DNA of 64,000 nt from Alphaproteobacteria bacterium (GTDB lineage Bacteria; Pseudomonadota; Alphaproteobacteria; UBA828): NCBI GenBank assembly GCA_022823305.1, contig JAJDXK010000033.1:1-64000 (forward strand), written 5' to 3'. This document shows positions 28,198 through 42,308 of this stretch, one piece after another. Below the pieces are notes generated by a model. It worked only from the letters and a program-made list of their open reading frames with translations, was not told where the DNA came from and ran no database searches. Each line of letters begins with the position of its first letter. The stretch's first letter is position 1. A program made the translations under genes and the position numbers.

Positions 28198-28633
28198 GAC
28201 GGCCGCCCACCGCCCTCCAGTGTCCCCGGCGCCCGGATCCCCGTCGTCCTCGCGGCCGACGAGGAGAGCCCGATACGTCGCCCGCCCAATCGTGCCGGTT
28301 AACACTTAACCCCTTGCAAATAAAATGCTTGCGCCACGAAAGTATATGCCGCCAGGGTATAAACATTGGAATTGCCGGCGGCGAAAGGCGCACACGCGCG
28401 CGCCCGACGTGGCGCAATGGGCGTCGTGGCGATGGGCACGCATCGAGCGTTCATCGCGCGGGGCCGATCCGCGTAATGAACAACATCAATTGCCATCTTC
28501 AATCCGGCCGGATCGTTACCGCCTACGTGGCCGGTTCCAGATTACCGCCTATTCGCCGCTTTCCCTCTGCGCGATTTCTCGCTATAAGGCTTTTGGCACA
28601 AAGATCGAATTGCAGCAGAAGAAAGGCAGGTTG
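28198..28633 (+). other. Intergenic stretch with AT-rich motifs upstream of a small gene
   Basis: No supported gene. From about 28290 the sequence becomes AT-richer and contains the 15-base palindrome at 28297-28311, a GTATAAAC at 28357-28364 and a CTATAAGG near 28582 that could serve as -10 boxes. I could not assign a clear -35 to either. Reads as the control region of the gene at 28634. Confidence 0.4.
28297..28311. repeat. Perfect 15-base palindrome GGTTAA-CAC-TTAACC
   Basis: Six-base arms separated by three bases, in an otherwise gene-free AT-rich region 323 bases upstream of the small gene at 28634. This is the size and symmetry of a dimeric regulator's operator. No regulator gene is adjacent, so its role is open. 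Confidence 0.45.
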
Positions 28634-28921
28634 ATGGCGAAGGGAACTTCGGGCCAGATCGACGAAAGCTCACTGACGAAAGGTCAACTGCGCAAGCTCA
28701 ACGCGCTCCGCAAGTCGGTGGGAGACGAGATCGGCGAACGCGCGTTCGCGACGTGGCTTTCCGAGCAACCGGCGGCAGCGACCGAGACGGACGAGGACGC
28801 GGCCCTGATCGTCGACACCCTGTGGCCCATGGTCCAGCGCGGCGCGCTGGCCATCCCGCGCGGCGGCTACCTGCTCAGGCGCGGGCGCGGCCGGATCATC
28901 GTCGAGCGCGCGAGGTCCTGA
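28634..28921 (+). CDS. Small protein of unknown function (95 residues)
   Basis: A 95-residue soluble protein that I do not recognise. It has a charged, helical first half (SSLTKGQLRKLNALRKSVGD, then ERAFATWLSEQ), an acidic middle (TETDEDAAL) and a basic tail (LLRRGRGRIIVERARS). The segment ALIVDTLWPMVQRGALAIPRGGYLLRRGRGRIIV looks like a helix followed by two strands, as in small winged or DNA-binding folds, but this is weak. ATG 28634 has AGGCAGG just upstream. It stands alone between the permease and xthA. Confidence 0.6.
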   Translation: MAKGTSGQIDESSLTKGQLRKLNALRKSVGDEIGERAFATWLSEQPAAATETDEDAALIVDTLWPMVQRGALAIPRGGYLLRRGRGRIIVERARS

Positions 28922-29568
28922 AGCCCGAGCCCGTCGCCACGCCGCTCGCCGCACGACGACGGGCTCCGATCCGCCGCACACGGTGACGGCAGCGCCCGAA
29001 CGCCAGCGGCCGCGCTGCTTCGCCGGCTCGGGCCGCCGGTCAGGCGCCCGGCACTCCCGCCAAAGGGAACAACCGAAAACCAAACTGTCCCCTTTTCTCC
29101 CCCTGTAGTTCGTGATTTCCCGCAATTGGCCTGAGTGTTGCGCAGGCGCAAAGCCGCCCCGATCGCCCCATATCCTCGGTTGGAGCAGCAAGCGCGAGCC
29201 GCCGCCGTTGCCCCGAACAGTTGCGGGTTCTCCGGTGCAGCCGCGGTCTGCCCCTTGACCGTGCCTTGCGCATAACAACATGACAAGTCTGTTGCGATTT
29301 GCTCGGTCCGCTTTGCCCGCAAGAGACTGCTAACCGCGGCTGCGTCTTCCAGGCGGATATGCGCTCGAATACCTCGGGAAAAATTCAGCGTGCCTGATGT
29401 TGATGAGGCTGCAAAGGGCGTCTCGACATGCCTCGCAGGGCACGGTGGCGAAACGCCCGGCGCCAGGGTTGCCGGAGCCCTCGCCGCCGCGACCGTTGCC
29501 TCGAAGCGCCTGCGGCTCCACCCTGTCGCCGGTCGCGGGGCAACGGAGAGCAGGGCGAGGGGCGGCAG
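28922..29568 (+). other. Long gene-free stretch before xthA
   Basis: No supported gene in either strand. 29060-29300 is AT-richer than its surroundings. Its opening carries CAAACTGTCCCCTTTTCTCC, a type of sequence I associate loosely with REP-like or transposase-flanking repeats. It may be the scar of a mobile element. Short frames here lack ribosome sites or family similarity. Confidence 0.4.
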
Positions 29569-30354
29569 ATGCGGGTGGTGAGCTGGAACGTCAACGGGAT
29601 CAGGGCCTGCGTGAAGAAGGGCTTCGCGGACTTTCTCCCACGCTCGGGCGCCGACATCCTGGGCGTGCAGGAGGTCCGCGCCCTGCCCGAGGAGATTCCC
29701 GACGAGGCCCGCGCGCCGGCCGGCTGGCACACGACCTTTTCCGCAGTCGAGCGGCGGGGCTACAGCGGCATCGGCCTCTACTCGCTGCGTGCGCCGGAGC
29801 GCGTGGAATGCACGCTCGGCGAGGCGCGCTTCGATGTCGAGGGACGCTACATCGCCGCCCGCTTCCGCAGCGAGCGCGGGCGCTTCGTCGTGGTCAACGC
29901 CTACTTCCCCAACGGGAGCGGCAAGAACCGGGACAACAGCCGGGTCCCCTACAAGCTCGACTTCTACCGGGCGGTGTTCGAGCGCGTGCAGCGGATGCGC
30001 CGCCGCTGCCCGGTGCTGGTGATCGGCGACTACAACACGGCGCACCGGGAGATCGACATCGCCCGCCCCAAGGCCAACGTCGGGACGAGCGGCTTCCTGC
30101 CCGTCGAGCGGGCCGAGATCGACCGCTGGCTCGACGCCGGCTGGGTCGACACATTCCGCGCCCTCCACCCCGACCAGCCGGACCACTACAGCTGGTGGTC
30201 GCAGCGTGGCGGCGCACGGGCGCGCAACGTCGGCTGGCGGATCGACTACGTACTCGCCTCGCCGGCGGCGATGAAGCGCGTGCGGGATGCCTTCATCTGG
30301 CCGCACGAGACGGGCTCGGACCACTGCCCGGTCGGCGTCAACATCGACCTCTAG
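29569..30354 (+). CDS. xthA: Exodeoxyribonuclease III (AP endonuclease family 1)
   Basis: A 261-residue DNA-repair nuclease of the exonuclease III family, acting at abasic sites and 3' blocks. Motifs in order: SWNVNGIRA at the N-terminus, ILGVQEVRA with the metal-binding Glu, VNAYFPNG, GDYNTAHREIDIA, WWSQRGGARARNVGWRIDYVL and the terminal GSDHCPVGV with catalytic Asp-His. ATG 29569 was chosen because the protein begins directly with the conserved strand; the in-frame codons upstream encode Arg-rich non-family sequence. Confidence 0.93.
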   Translation: MRVVSWNVNGIRACVKKGFADFLPRSGADILGVQEVRALPEEIPDEARAPAGWHTTFSAVERRGYSGIGLYSLRAPERVECTLGEARFDVEGRYIAARFRSERGRFVVVNAYFPNGSGKNRDNSRVPYKLDFYRAVFERVQRMRRRCPVLVIGDYNTAHREIDIARPKANVGTSGFLPVERAEIDRWLDAGWVDTFRALHPDQPDHYSWWSQRGGARARNVGWRIDYVLASPAAMKRVRDAFIWPHETGSDHCPVGVNIDL

Positions 30355-30454
30355 CTAGCCCGCACATTGGTGCGGTGCGCAGCGCCGCCGCCGTGCGCCA
30401 CGATAGGGCGCGCGCGACCATTCCGATCGAGCGTCCAACAGCGAGGAGGTCACC

Positions 30455-30841
30455 ATGCTGAAGACGTACAACCCCGGCGGAATCGCCGGCCCCTTCGGCC
30501 ACTACGACCACGGCGTCGAGGCGGTGAACGTCTCGCGCCTGCTGCACGTCTCGGGGCAGGTGGGCAGCGAGCCCGACGGCAACGTTCCCGATGACGTGGA
30601 GGCCCAGATCGAGTGCGTCTGGCTCAACATCGAGGCGGTGCTCGCCGAGGCGGGCATGACGCCGGCCAACATCGTGCGCACCATCACCTACATGCTGGAC
30701 CCGGCTTACGTGCCGCTGCTCGGCGCCGCGCGGCTGCGCCACCTCGGCGCCGATCACAGGGCCGCGTCGTCGACCATCGTCGTGGCCGGGCTGGTCAGGC
30801 CCGAGTGGAAGGTGGAGATCGACGCCGTGGCCGTGGCCTGA
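30455..30841 (+). CDS. RidA/YjgF-family protein lacking the canonical arginine
   Basis: A 128-residue member of the RidA superfamily of small trimeric proteins. Recognisable parts are RLLHVSGQVG, the helix QIECVWLNIEAVLAEAGM, NIVRTITYMLD and the ending WKVEIDAVAVA. True RidA enamine deaminases have P-A-R-S before the penultimate strand; here the aligned positions read A-A-S-S, so the catalytic Arg is Ser. It therefore probably belongs to a Rid subgroup without imine deaminase activity. ATG 30455 follows GCGAGGAGG. 100 bases downstream of xthA on the same strand. Confidence 0.88.
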   Translation: MLKTYNPGGIAGPFGHYDHGVEAVNVSRLLHVSGQVGSEPDGNVPDDVEAQIECVWLNIEAVLAEAGMTPANIVRTITYMLDPAYVPLLGAARLRHLGADHRAASSTIVVAGLVRPEWKVEIDAVAVA

Positions 30842-31002
30842 CCCGCGGGCTGCGCGGGCCGCGCGCGGAGGGCAGATATTAAAAATTGCAAAACGAACCC
30901 AATTTCGCGCAAGCCCTTGACGCGCAACGTTAAGTTCTGCCTCTCGCCGGTCCCGGCTCCCGCTCGGGACACCATGTCTTGTGGCATCGGGCCGGCGGCG
31001 CC

Positions 31003-33116
<2,114 letters not shown>

Positions 33117-33140
33117 CGATGGCCGCCGGCGGCGCGTGCC

Positions 33141-33647
33141 TCAGGGCGCGGCCGACCCGAAGCGCTCGGCGAGGCGGCTGGCGACCAGCGGCGAGACGAA
33201 GCTCGACACGTCGCCGCCGAGGGACGCGATCTCCTTGACCAGCTTCGAGGCGATGAAGTGATGGCGCTCGGACGCCATCAGGAACACGGTCTCCACCTCC
33301 TGGTCGAGCCGCGCGTTCATGCCCGCCATCTGGAACTCGTACTCGAAGTCGGAGACGGCGCGGAGACCGCGCACGATGACCGTGGCGCCGACCTCGTGGA
33401 CGAACTCCATGAGCAGGGTGTCGAAGGGCCGCACCTCGAGGCGCGGCGGCTCCAGCCCGAGCGCGGCCAGGTCCTCGGTGGTGAGCGCCACCCGCTCGTC
33501 CACGTCGAAGAGCGGGCTCTTGCCGGCGTTGACGGCGACTGCGACCACCAGCCTGTCGACGACGCGGAGCGTGCGCCGGATGATGTCCTGGTGGCCCGTG
33601 GTGATCGGGTCGAAGGTTCCGGGATAGAGCCCGACGCGCTCAACCAT
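33141..33647 (-). CDS. coaD: Pantetheine-phosphate adenylyltransferase
   Basis: Fourth step of coenzyme A synthesis: 4'-phosphopantetheine plus ATP to dephospho-CoA. 168 residues with [12 protein letters not shown] (His19 of the nucleotidyltransferase T/HxGH motif), [18 protein letters not shown] and [13 protein letters not shown]. The start at 33647 overlaps the gyrA 3' end by eight bases. Confidence 0.96.
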   Translation of the reverse strand: MVERVGLYPGTFDPITTGHQDIIRRTLRVVDRLVVAVAVNAGKSPLFDVDERVALTTEDLAALGLEPPRLEVRPFDTLLMEFVHEVGATVIVRGLRAVSDFEYEFQMAGMNARLDQEVETVFLMASERHHFIASKLVKEIASLGGDVSSFVSPLVASRLAERFGSAAP

Positions 33648-36369
33648 CCTGTGCCGCTCCGGCGTCCGTCGCCGCGTCTGCGGTCGCCTCGTTGCCGTTG
33701 ACGTCGGCGAGCCGCGCCACCGAGACCACCCGCTCGCCGTCGCCGAGGCGGAAGATGGTCACGCCGCGCGTGTCCCTGCCGACCTTTCTGATGCCCTTGA
33801 TGGGACAGCGGATGAGCTGCCCGCCGTCGGTGACCAGCATGATCTCGTCCTGCTCCGCCACGGGGAAGGTGGCGACCACCTCGTTGTCTCCGCTCTTTCC
33901 GGCGCCGGTGACGATGTTGATGATACCCTTGCCGCCGCGCCTGGTCAGGCGGTAGTCGTGGCTGGACGTGCGCTTGCCGAAGCCGTCGCTGCGCACGGTC
34001 AGCAGGAACTGCTCCTGGGCCGCCAGCGCCGCGCGGCGCTCCTTGGTGATCCTCGGCGCCGCGCCTTCGCGCTTGCGCCTGAAGTAGGCGTCTCTCTCCT
34101 CGGCGCTGAGATCGCCGTGCGCGAGCACGCTCATGGAGATCACCCGGTCGCCCTTGGCGAGGTCCATGCCGCGCACCCCGGTCGAGTCCCGCCCCCGGAA
34201 CAGGCGCACGTCGGTAGCGGCGAAGCGGATGCACTTGCCGCCGCGCCCGGCGAGCAGCACATGGTCGCTCTCGCTGCAGGTCCGGACGCCGACGATGCGG
34301 TCGTCCTCGCCCAGCTTCATGGCGATCTTGCCGTTCGACGGCACGTTGACGAAGTCGCCGGCGCTGTTGCGCCGCACCGTGCCCGAGGCGGTCGCGAACA
34401 TGAGCTGGAGGTCGGCCCACGCCTCCTCGTCCTCCGGCATCGGCAGGATGGTCGAGATGGTCTCGCCCTCGGCCAGCGGCAGCAGGTTGACCAGCGCCTT
34501 GCCGCGCGCCTGCGGCGCCGCCTGGGGCAGGCGGTAGACCTTGAGCTTGTAGACCTTGCCGGCGGTGGAGAAGAAGAGCACCGGCGTGTGCGTGTTGACG
34601 ACGAAGACCTGCGAGACGAAGTCCTCGTCGCGGGTGCTCATGCCGGCCCGCCCCTTGCCGCCGCGCCGCTGCGCCCGGTAGGTCGAGAGCGGCACCCGCT
34701 TGACGTAGCCGCGGTGGCTGAGCGTGACCACCATCTCCTCGCGCTGGATCAGGTCCTCGACGTCGTGCTCGAACTCCACGTCCTGCAGCTCCGTGCGGCG
34801 CGTGTCGGCGAACTTCTCGCGGGTCTCGACGAGCTCGGCGCGCAGCACCGAACGCAGGCGCTCCCGGTTCTGCAGGATGTCGATGTAGTCCTTGATCTGC
34901 TCGACGATGCCGGCGAGCTCCTCGGCGATCTTGTCCCGCTCCATGGCGGTGAGTCGCTGCAGGCGCAGCTCCAGGATCGCCCGCGCCTGCTCGTCGGTGA
35001 GCCGGCAGGTGTCTCCCTTCCTCCCCTCCTTCACCCGTTGCCTGGGGTCGGCGATCAGCGCGATCAGGGGGCCCGCGTCCCTCACCTCCCAGTCCTGGCC
35101 GGTGAGCCTGGCGCGGGCCTCGGCCGGGTCCTTCGCCTTGCGGATCAGCGCGATGACCGCGTCGATGTTGGCGACGGCGATGGCGAGCCCCACCAGCGCA
35201 TGCGCCCGGGTGCGCGCCTGGCCGAGCCGGTAGGTGGTGCGCCGGGTGATGACCTCCTCGCGGAAGTCGATGAAGGCCGCGACGATGTCCTTCAGCGTCA
35301 GCAGCTCGGGGCGGCCGCCGCGCAGCGCCAGCATGTTGACGCCGAAGCTGGTCTGCAGCGCCGAGTAGCGGTGAAGCTGGTTGAGCACCACCTCGGCCAT
35401 GGCGCTGCGCTTGAGCTCGATCACCACGCGCACGCCGTCGCGGTCGGATTCGTCGCGCAGGTCGGCGATGCCCTCGATGCGGCGCTCGTTCACCAGAGCG
35501 GCGATGCGCTCGATCATGCGCGCCTTGTTGACCTGGTAGGGGATCTCGGTGACGACGATGGCCTCGCGGTCCTTGCCGGCCGGCTCCACCGTGGTGCGCC
35601 CGCGCATGACCACCGAGCCGCGCCCGGTGTGGTAGGCCTGCTGGATACCCGCCTTGCCGACGACGATCGCGCCGGTAGGGAAGTCCGGCCCCGGCACGTG
35701 CTCCATCAGGCCGTCGATGCCGATGTCCGGGTCGTCGAGACAGGCGCAGGCGGCGTCCACCACCTCGCCCAGGTTGTGCGGCGGAATGTTGGTCGCCATG
35801 CCGACGGCGATGCCGCCCGCGCCGTTGACCAGCAGGTTGGGGAAGGCCGCCGGCAGCACCGTCGGCTCGTGCGCCGACTCGTCGTAGTTGGCCTGGAAGT
35901 CGACCGTCTCCTTGTCAATGTCGGCGAGCAGCGCGTGCGCCGGCTCGCCGAGGCGGACCTCGGTGTAGCGCATCGCCGCCGGCGGGTCGCCGTCCATCGA
36001 GCCGTAGTTGCCCTGCCCGTCGAGCAGGGGCAGGCGCATGGAGAAGTCCTGCGCCATGCGCACCATGGCGTCGTAGATCGCGGCGTCGCCGTGGGGGTGG
36101 TACTTGCCCATCACGTCGCCGACCACGCGGGCCGACTTGCGGTAGGGCTTGTTCCAGTCGTAGCCGCTCTCGTGCATCGAGTAGAGGATGCGGCGATGCA
36201 CCGGCTTCAGCCCGTCGCGCACGTCGGGCAGCGCGCGGCTCACGATCACGCTCATCGCGTAGTCGAGGTAGGAGCGCTTCATCTCCTCCTCGATGGCGAC
36301 GGGCGGCGTCGGGGGCGCGCCGCCGCCGGGCGGCTCGCGGGGTGGCGCAGAGGGCGGTGGCTGTGTCAC
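33640..36369 (-). CDS. gyrA: DNA gyrase subunit A
   Basis: Cleavage-religation subunit of gyrase, about 909 residues. Counting from the GTG at 36369, the quinolone-resistance region [17 protein letters not shown] has Ala96 at the E. coli Ser83 position and Asp100 at the Asp87 position, and the catalytic Tyr135 is in AMRYTEVRL. The GyrA box QRRGGKG and the six beta-propeller repeats of the C-terminal DNA-wrapping domain follow, with a short variable tail. A TTG at 36372 is an alternative start; the proline-rich first 25 residues are weakly constrained. Downstream of ssb on the same strand. Confidence 0.96.
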   Translation of the reverse strand: MTQPPPSAPPREPPGGGAPPTPPVAIEEEMKRSYLDYAMSVIVSRALPDVRDGLKPVHRRILYSMHESGYDWNKPYRKSARVVGDVMGKYHPHGDAAIYDAMVRMAQDFSMRLPLLDGQGNYGSMDGDPPAAMRYTEVRLGEPAHALLADIDKETVDFQANYDESAHEPTVLPAAFPNLLVNGAGGIAVGMATNIPPHNLGEVVDAACACLDDPDIGIDGLMEHVPGPDFPTGAIVVGKAGIQQAYHTGRGSVVMRGRTTVEPAGKDREAIVVTEIPYQVNKARMIERIAALVNERRIEGIADLRDESDRDGVRVVIELKRSAMAEVVLNQLHRYSALQTSFGVNMLALRGGRPELLTLKDIVAAFIDFREEVITRRTTYRLGQARTRAHALVGLAIAVANIDAVIALIRKAKDPAEARARLTGQDWEVRDAGPLIALIADPRQRVKEGRKGDTCRLTDEQARAILELRLQRLTAMERDKIAEELAGIVEQIKDYIDILQNRERLRSVLRAELVETREKFADTRRTELQDVEFEHDVEDLIQREEMVVTLSHRGYVKRVPLSTYRAQRRGGKGRAGMSTRDEDFVSQVFVVNTHTPVLFFSTAGKVYKLKVYRLPQAAPQARGKALVNLLPLAEGETISTILPMPEDEEAWADLQLMFATASGTVRRNSAGDFVNVPSNGKIAMKLGEDDRIVGVRTCSESDHVLLAGRGGKCIRFAATDVRLFRGRDSTGVRGMDLAKGDRVISMSVLAHGDLSAEERDAYFRRKREGAAPRITKERRAALAAQEQFLLTVRSDGFGKRTSSHDYRLTRRGGKGIINIVTGAGKSGDNEVVATFPVAEQDEIMLVTDGGQLIRCPIKGIRKVGRDTRGVTIFRLGDGERVVSVARLADVNGNEATADAATDAGAAQDG

Positions 36370-36492
36370 CAATGACCGGAAAGATTGTTGAGGGACAAGG
36401 GATTAGGCCGCATGCTGCGACTCGACCCTCACATCCTGAAAATTACAGGAATCCCCCCCGATTCACAACGTGAGGGGCGCAGGAATGCACCC

Positions 36493-36960
36493 CTAGAAGG
36501 GGATGTCGTCGTCGAGGTCGGTGGAGGAAGGACCGCTGTCGCGGGCGGCGGGCGGAGCGCCGGCACTGTCGCCGCCGCCGTAGTCGCGCCCGCCTCCGCC
36601 GCTGTCGGCGCGGCTGTCGAGCATGGTGAGCTCGCCGCGGAAGCGCTGGATCACCACCTCGGTGGTGTAGCGCTCCTGCCCCGACTGGTCGGTCCACTTG
36701 CGGGTCTGGAGCTGGCCCTCGAGATAGACCTTGGAGCCCTTGCGCAGGTAGTTCTGGGCAATCTGGGCGAGGTGCTCGTTGAAAATGACCACGCGGTGCC
36801 ACTCGACGCGCTCGCGCCGCTCGCCGGTCTGGCGGTCCTTCCAGGTCTCGTTGGTGGCGAGCGTGAAGTTGACGATGGGCCTGCCGTCCTGGGTCTGCCG
36901 GGTCTCCGGGTCGCGCCCGAGGTTGCCCACCAGAATGACCTTGTTGACGCTGCCCGCCAT
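36493..36960 (-). CDS. ssb: Single-stranded DNA-binding protein
   Basis: A 155-residue SSB. The OB fold starts [16 protein letters not shown] and contains [16 protein letters not shown] and [16 protein letters not shown] Gly/Ser/Asp-rich linker (about 110-145) leads to the acidic tip DDDIPF that recruits repair and replication partners. Divergent from uvrA with 145 bases between starts; I found no GTTC-N7-GTTC LexA box in the gap. Confidence 0.97.
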   Translation of the reverse strand: MAGSVNKVILVGNLGRDPETRQTQDGRPIVNFTLATNETWKDRQTGERRERVEWHRVVIFNEHLAQIAQNYLRKGSKVYLEGQLQTRKWTDQSGQERYTTEVVIQRFRGELTMLDSRADSGGGGRDYGGGDSAGAPPAARDSGPSSTDLDDDIPF

Positions 36961-37105
36961 CGCCCGATCTCCCGCTTGGCCCGCACACCCCCCGGACGTG
37001 ATTTGTAGCCCATCGCCCGGCCGCCCTCAAACCGGCGGCGCTCGCCTTCGCCGGGTGAAGCCCCTATAAATGGGCTCCGATCCCCGAGCCGTTCCGACCG
37101 CGCCC

Positions 37106-39988
<2,883 letters not shown>

Positions 39989-40012
39989 GGCGAGAGGCGG
40001 CGGAGAGCGCGG

Positions 40013-41368
40013 ATGGCAGAGCGCATCCGCATCATCGGCGGGGGCTTGGCCGGCTGCGAGGCGGCCTGGCAGATCGCGCGCAAGGGTGCGGCGGTCGAAC
40101 TCTGGGAGATGCGGCCGGTGCGCCCCACCGAGGCCCACGTCAGCGACCGGCTGGCGGAGCTGGTGTGCTCCAACTCCTTCCGCTCCGACGACGCCGAGAG
40201 CAACGCCGTGGGCCTGCTGCACGAGGAGATGCGGCGGGCGGACTCGCTCGTCATGGCCGCCGCCGACCGCCACAAGGTGCCCGCCGGCCAAGCGCTGGCG
40301 GTGGACCGCACGAGCTTCGCCGCCGCGGTGCAGCAGGCGATCGAGGCGGAGCCCGCCATCGCCGTGCGCCGCGCCGAGGCGCCCGGCCTGCCCGACGCGG
40401 CGGACGGCCCGGCGATCGTCGCCACCGGCCCGCTGACCGCGCCGGGGCTGAGCCGGGCGATCCTGGAGGCGACGGGCGAGGAACACCTCGCCTTCTTCGA
40501 CGCGCTCGCGCCCATCGTCCACCGCGACAGCATCGACTTCGACAAGGCGTGGTTCCAGTCCCGCTACGACAAGGCAGGGCCAGGGGGCGATCGCGCCGCC
40601 TACGTCAACTGCCCGCTCGACCGCGCGGGCTACGAGGCCTTCATCGACGCCCTGCTGGCCGCCGACACCATCCCCTTCCGGAACTGGGAGCGCGACACGC
40701 CCTACTTCGAAGGGTGTCTCCCGATCGAGGTGATGGCGGCGCGCGGGCGCGACACGCTCCGCTTCGGCCCGATGAAGCCGGTGGGCCTCACCGACCCCGC
40801 CAGCGGCGCCCGCCCCCATGCGGTGGTCCAGCTGCGCCAGGACAACGCGCTCGGCACCCTCTTCAACATCGTGGGCTTCCAGACCAAGCTCACGCACGGA
40901 GCGCAGAAGCGCGTCTTCCGCCTGGTCCCGGGGCTGGAGCAGGCGCGCTTCGCCCGGCTCGGCGGCATCCACCGCAACACCTTCATCAACAGCCCGGCGC
41001 TGCTGGACGGCGCGCTCCGCCTGCGCGGCGCACCGCACCTGCGCTTCGCCGGCCAGATCACCGGCGTCGAGGGCTACGTGGAGAGCGCCGCGATCGGCCT
41101 GCTGGCGGGGCGCTTCGCGGCTGCCGAGCTTGCCGGCGCCGAGGCCCTGCCCCCGCCGCCCACGACCGCCTTCGGCGCACTGCTGAGCCACATCACCGGC
41201 GGCCACCTCGCCGCCGGCGGGACTTTCCAGCCGATGAACGTCAACTTCGGGCTCTTCCCGCCGCTGGAGGGCCGGTTGCCGAAGCGCGCGCGCAAGGCCG
41301 CCATGGTCGCCCGCGCCCGCGCCGACCTCGGCCACTGGCTGGGCGACGACCGCGCCGCCGCAGCGTAG
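40013..41368 (+). CDS. trmFO: Methylenetetrahydrofolate-tRNA-(uracil-5-)-methyltransferase TrmFO
   Basis: Folate- and FAD-dependent enzyme that makes 5-methyluridine 54 in tRNA. 451 residues with the FAD-binding GGGLAG (9-14), catalytic Cys52 in [11 protein letters not shown], Cys235 in [12 protein letters not shown] and the C-terminal [23 protein letters not shown]. It starts 24 bases after the uvrA stop and is probably co-transcribed. It converges on the NDUFAF6-like gene, an arrangement that I recall from other alphaproteobacteria. Confidence 0.95.
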   Translation: MAERIRIIGGGLAGCEAAWQIARKGAAVELWEMRPVRPTEAHVSDRLAELVCSNSFRSDDAESNAVGLLHEEMRRADSLVMAAADRHKVPAGQALAVDRTSFAAAVQQAIEAEPAIAVRRAEAPGLPDAADGPAIVATGPLTAPGLSRAILEATGEEHLAFFDALAPIVHRDSIDFDKAWFQSRYDKAGPGGDRAAYVNCPLDRAGYEAFIDALLAADTIPFRNWERDTPYFEGCLPIEVMAARGRDTLRFGPMKPVGLTDPASGARPHAVVQLRQDNALGTLFNIVGFQTKLTHGAQKRVFRLVPGLEQARFARLGGIHRNTFINSPALLDGALRLRGAPHLRFAGQITGVEGYVESAAIGLLAGRFAAAELAGAEALPPPPTTAFGALLSHITGGHLAAGGTFQPMNVNFGLFPPLEGRLPKRARKAAMVARARADLGHWLGDDRAAAA

Positions 41369-41377
41369 CCGCGCGGC

Positions 41378-42223
41378 TCAATAGCGCCGGAGGATCGCGC
41401 CCGTCAGCATCACCGCCTGCTTGCGCAGCGGGCCGCAGTCGAGGCGCGGATCGCGCGGGTCCCACCGGGCGGCGCGCAGGCGGGCGAGGTAGAGGTCGGC
41501 GAGGCGGGCGATCAGCAGCACCCCCCTCCCCTGCCGGGGCACCGCCCGCCGTGCCTGCCTTGCCCTCCGCAGCAGCTCCCCGGCACGGCGCCCGACCGGC
41601 GCGGCGGCGGCGCCCCAGCGCGCGAAGGCCCGGCCGGCGCGCACCTCCTCGGGGCCGAGCCCGGCCTCGGCGAGCAGGTCCGCGGGCAGCATGACCCGGC
41701 CTTGTGCCGCGCTCAGCGGGGCGGCGCGGAGCGTGCCGACGAGCGCCCAGGCAGTGCCGACCCGGCGTGCGGCCTCCAGCGCCGATGCCTCCCTCGCGCC
41801 GGCGGCCTGCAGCATCAGCGCCGCGAGCGTCCCGCCGGTGGCGGCGGCGTAGCGCTCCAGCGCCGCGAGGTCGGGCGGCACCTCGGACTCCAGATCGCTC
41901 TCCCGCGCGTCCAGCAGCGCATCGAACGCGGTACGCTCCAGCCCCCCGGCCCGGATCGCCGCAGCCAGCGGCAGCGCCACCTCGTGGCGCCGCGTCGGCT
42001 GGCCGGCGAAGGCGGCCTCCAACACCTCGCGCCACCACTGGATGCGGATGCGGCCCAGCATCGGCTCGCTCACGGCCTCGGGGATGCGCGCGACCTCGTG
42101 GTTGAAGGCGATCAGCGCGAAGAGCGCCTCGCGGCACCCGGCCGGGGCGAACACGGCGGAGAGGTAGCGGTCGTAGTCGGCCGCGCGGGCGAGCCGGCCT
42201 GCGGGCGAGAGCGCGGCCGGCAT
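41378..42223 (-). CDS. Squalene/phytoene synthase-like protein, NDUFAF6 type (complex I assembly factor-like)
   Basis: A 281-residue all-alpha protein of the squalene/phytoene synthase fold. It has DYDRYLSAVFAP, LFALIAFNHEVARIPE, GRIRIQWWREVLEAAF and LLDARESDLES. The two aspartate-rich motifs of real prenyl synthases (DDxxD types) are absent: the first position reads NHEVARIPE and the second ARESDLES. This matches the NDUFAF6 branch, which in mitochondria is needed for complex I assembly, rather than HpnC/HpnD. Divergent from hpnE; the proximity to hpnE makes a hopanoid role tempting, but the missing aspartates argue against it. Confidence 0.8.
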   Translation of the reverse strand: MPAALSPAGRLARAADYDRYLSAVFAPAGCREALFALIAFNHEVARIPEAVSEPMLGRIRIQWWREVLEAAFAGQPTRRHEVALPLAAAIRAGGLERTAFDALLDARESDLESEVPPDLAALERYAAATGGTLAALMLQAAGAREASALEAARRVGTAWALVGTLRAAPLSAAQGRVMLPADLLAEAGLGPEEVRAGRAFARWGAAAAPVGRRAGELLRRARQARRAVPRQGRGVLLIARLADLYLARLRAARWDPRDPRLDCGPLRKQAVMLTGAILRRY

Positions 42224-42308
42224 TCACCCGCCTCCCCGCCCCGCGCCGCGTTTGCGAGAGACGGCCGCTGGCCTATACATGGATGCGCCGGGAGGGATGC
42301 GAGGGAGC

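Noticed and set aside
28594-28614. Sigma-54-like TGGCAC...TTGCA before the 95-residue gene
   Set aside because: The gap between GG and GC is 15 bases instead of the required 10.
29040-29521. Small minus-strand frames upstream of xthA, possible transposase remnants
   Set aside because: No transposase motif (no HUH or DDE) could be read; only a repeat-like GGGGACAG segment remains, so no mobile element was called.
36961-37105. SOS (LexA) box expected between ssb and uvrA
   Set aside because: No GTTC-N7-GTTC is present; a single GTTC at 37091 has no partner at the right distance.
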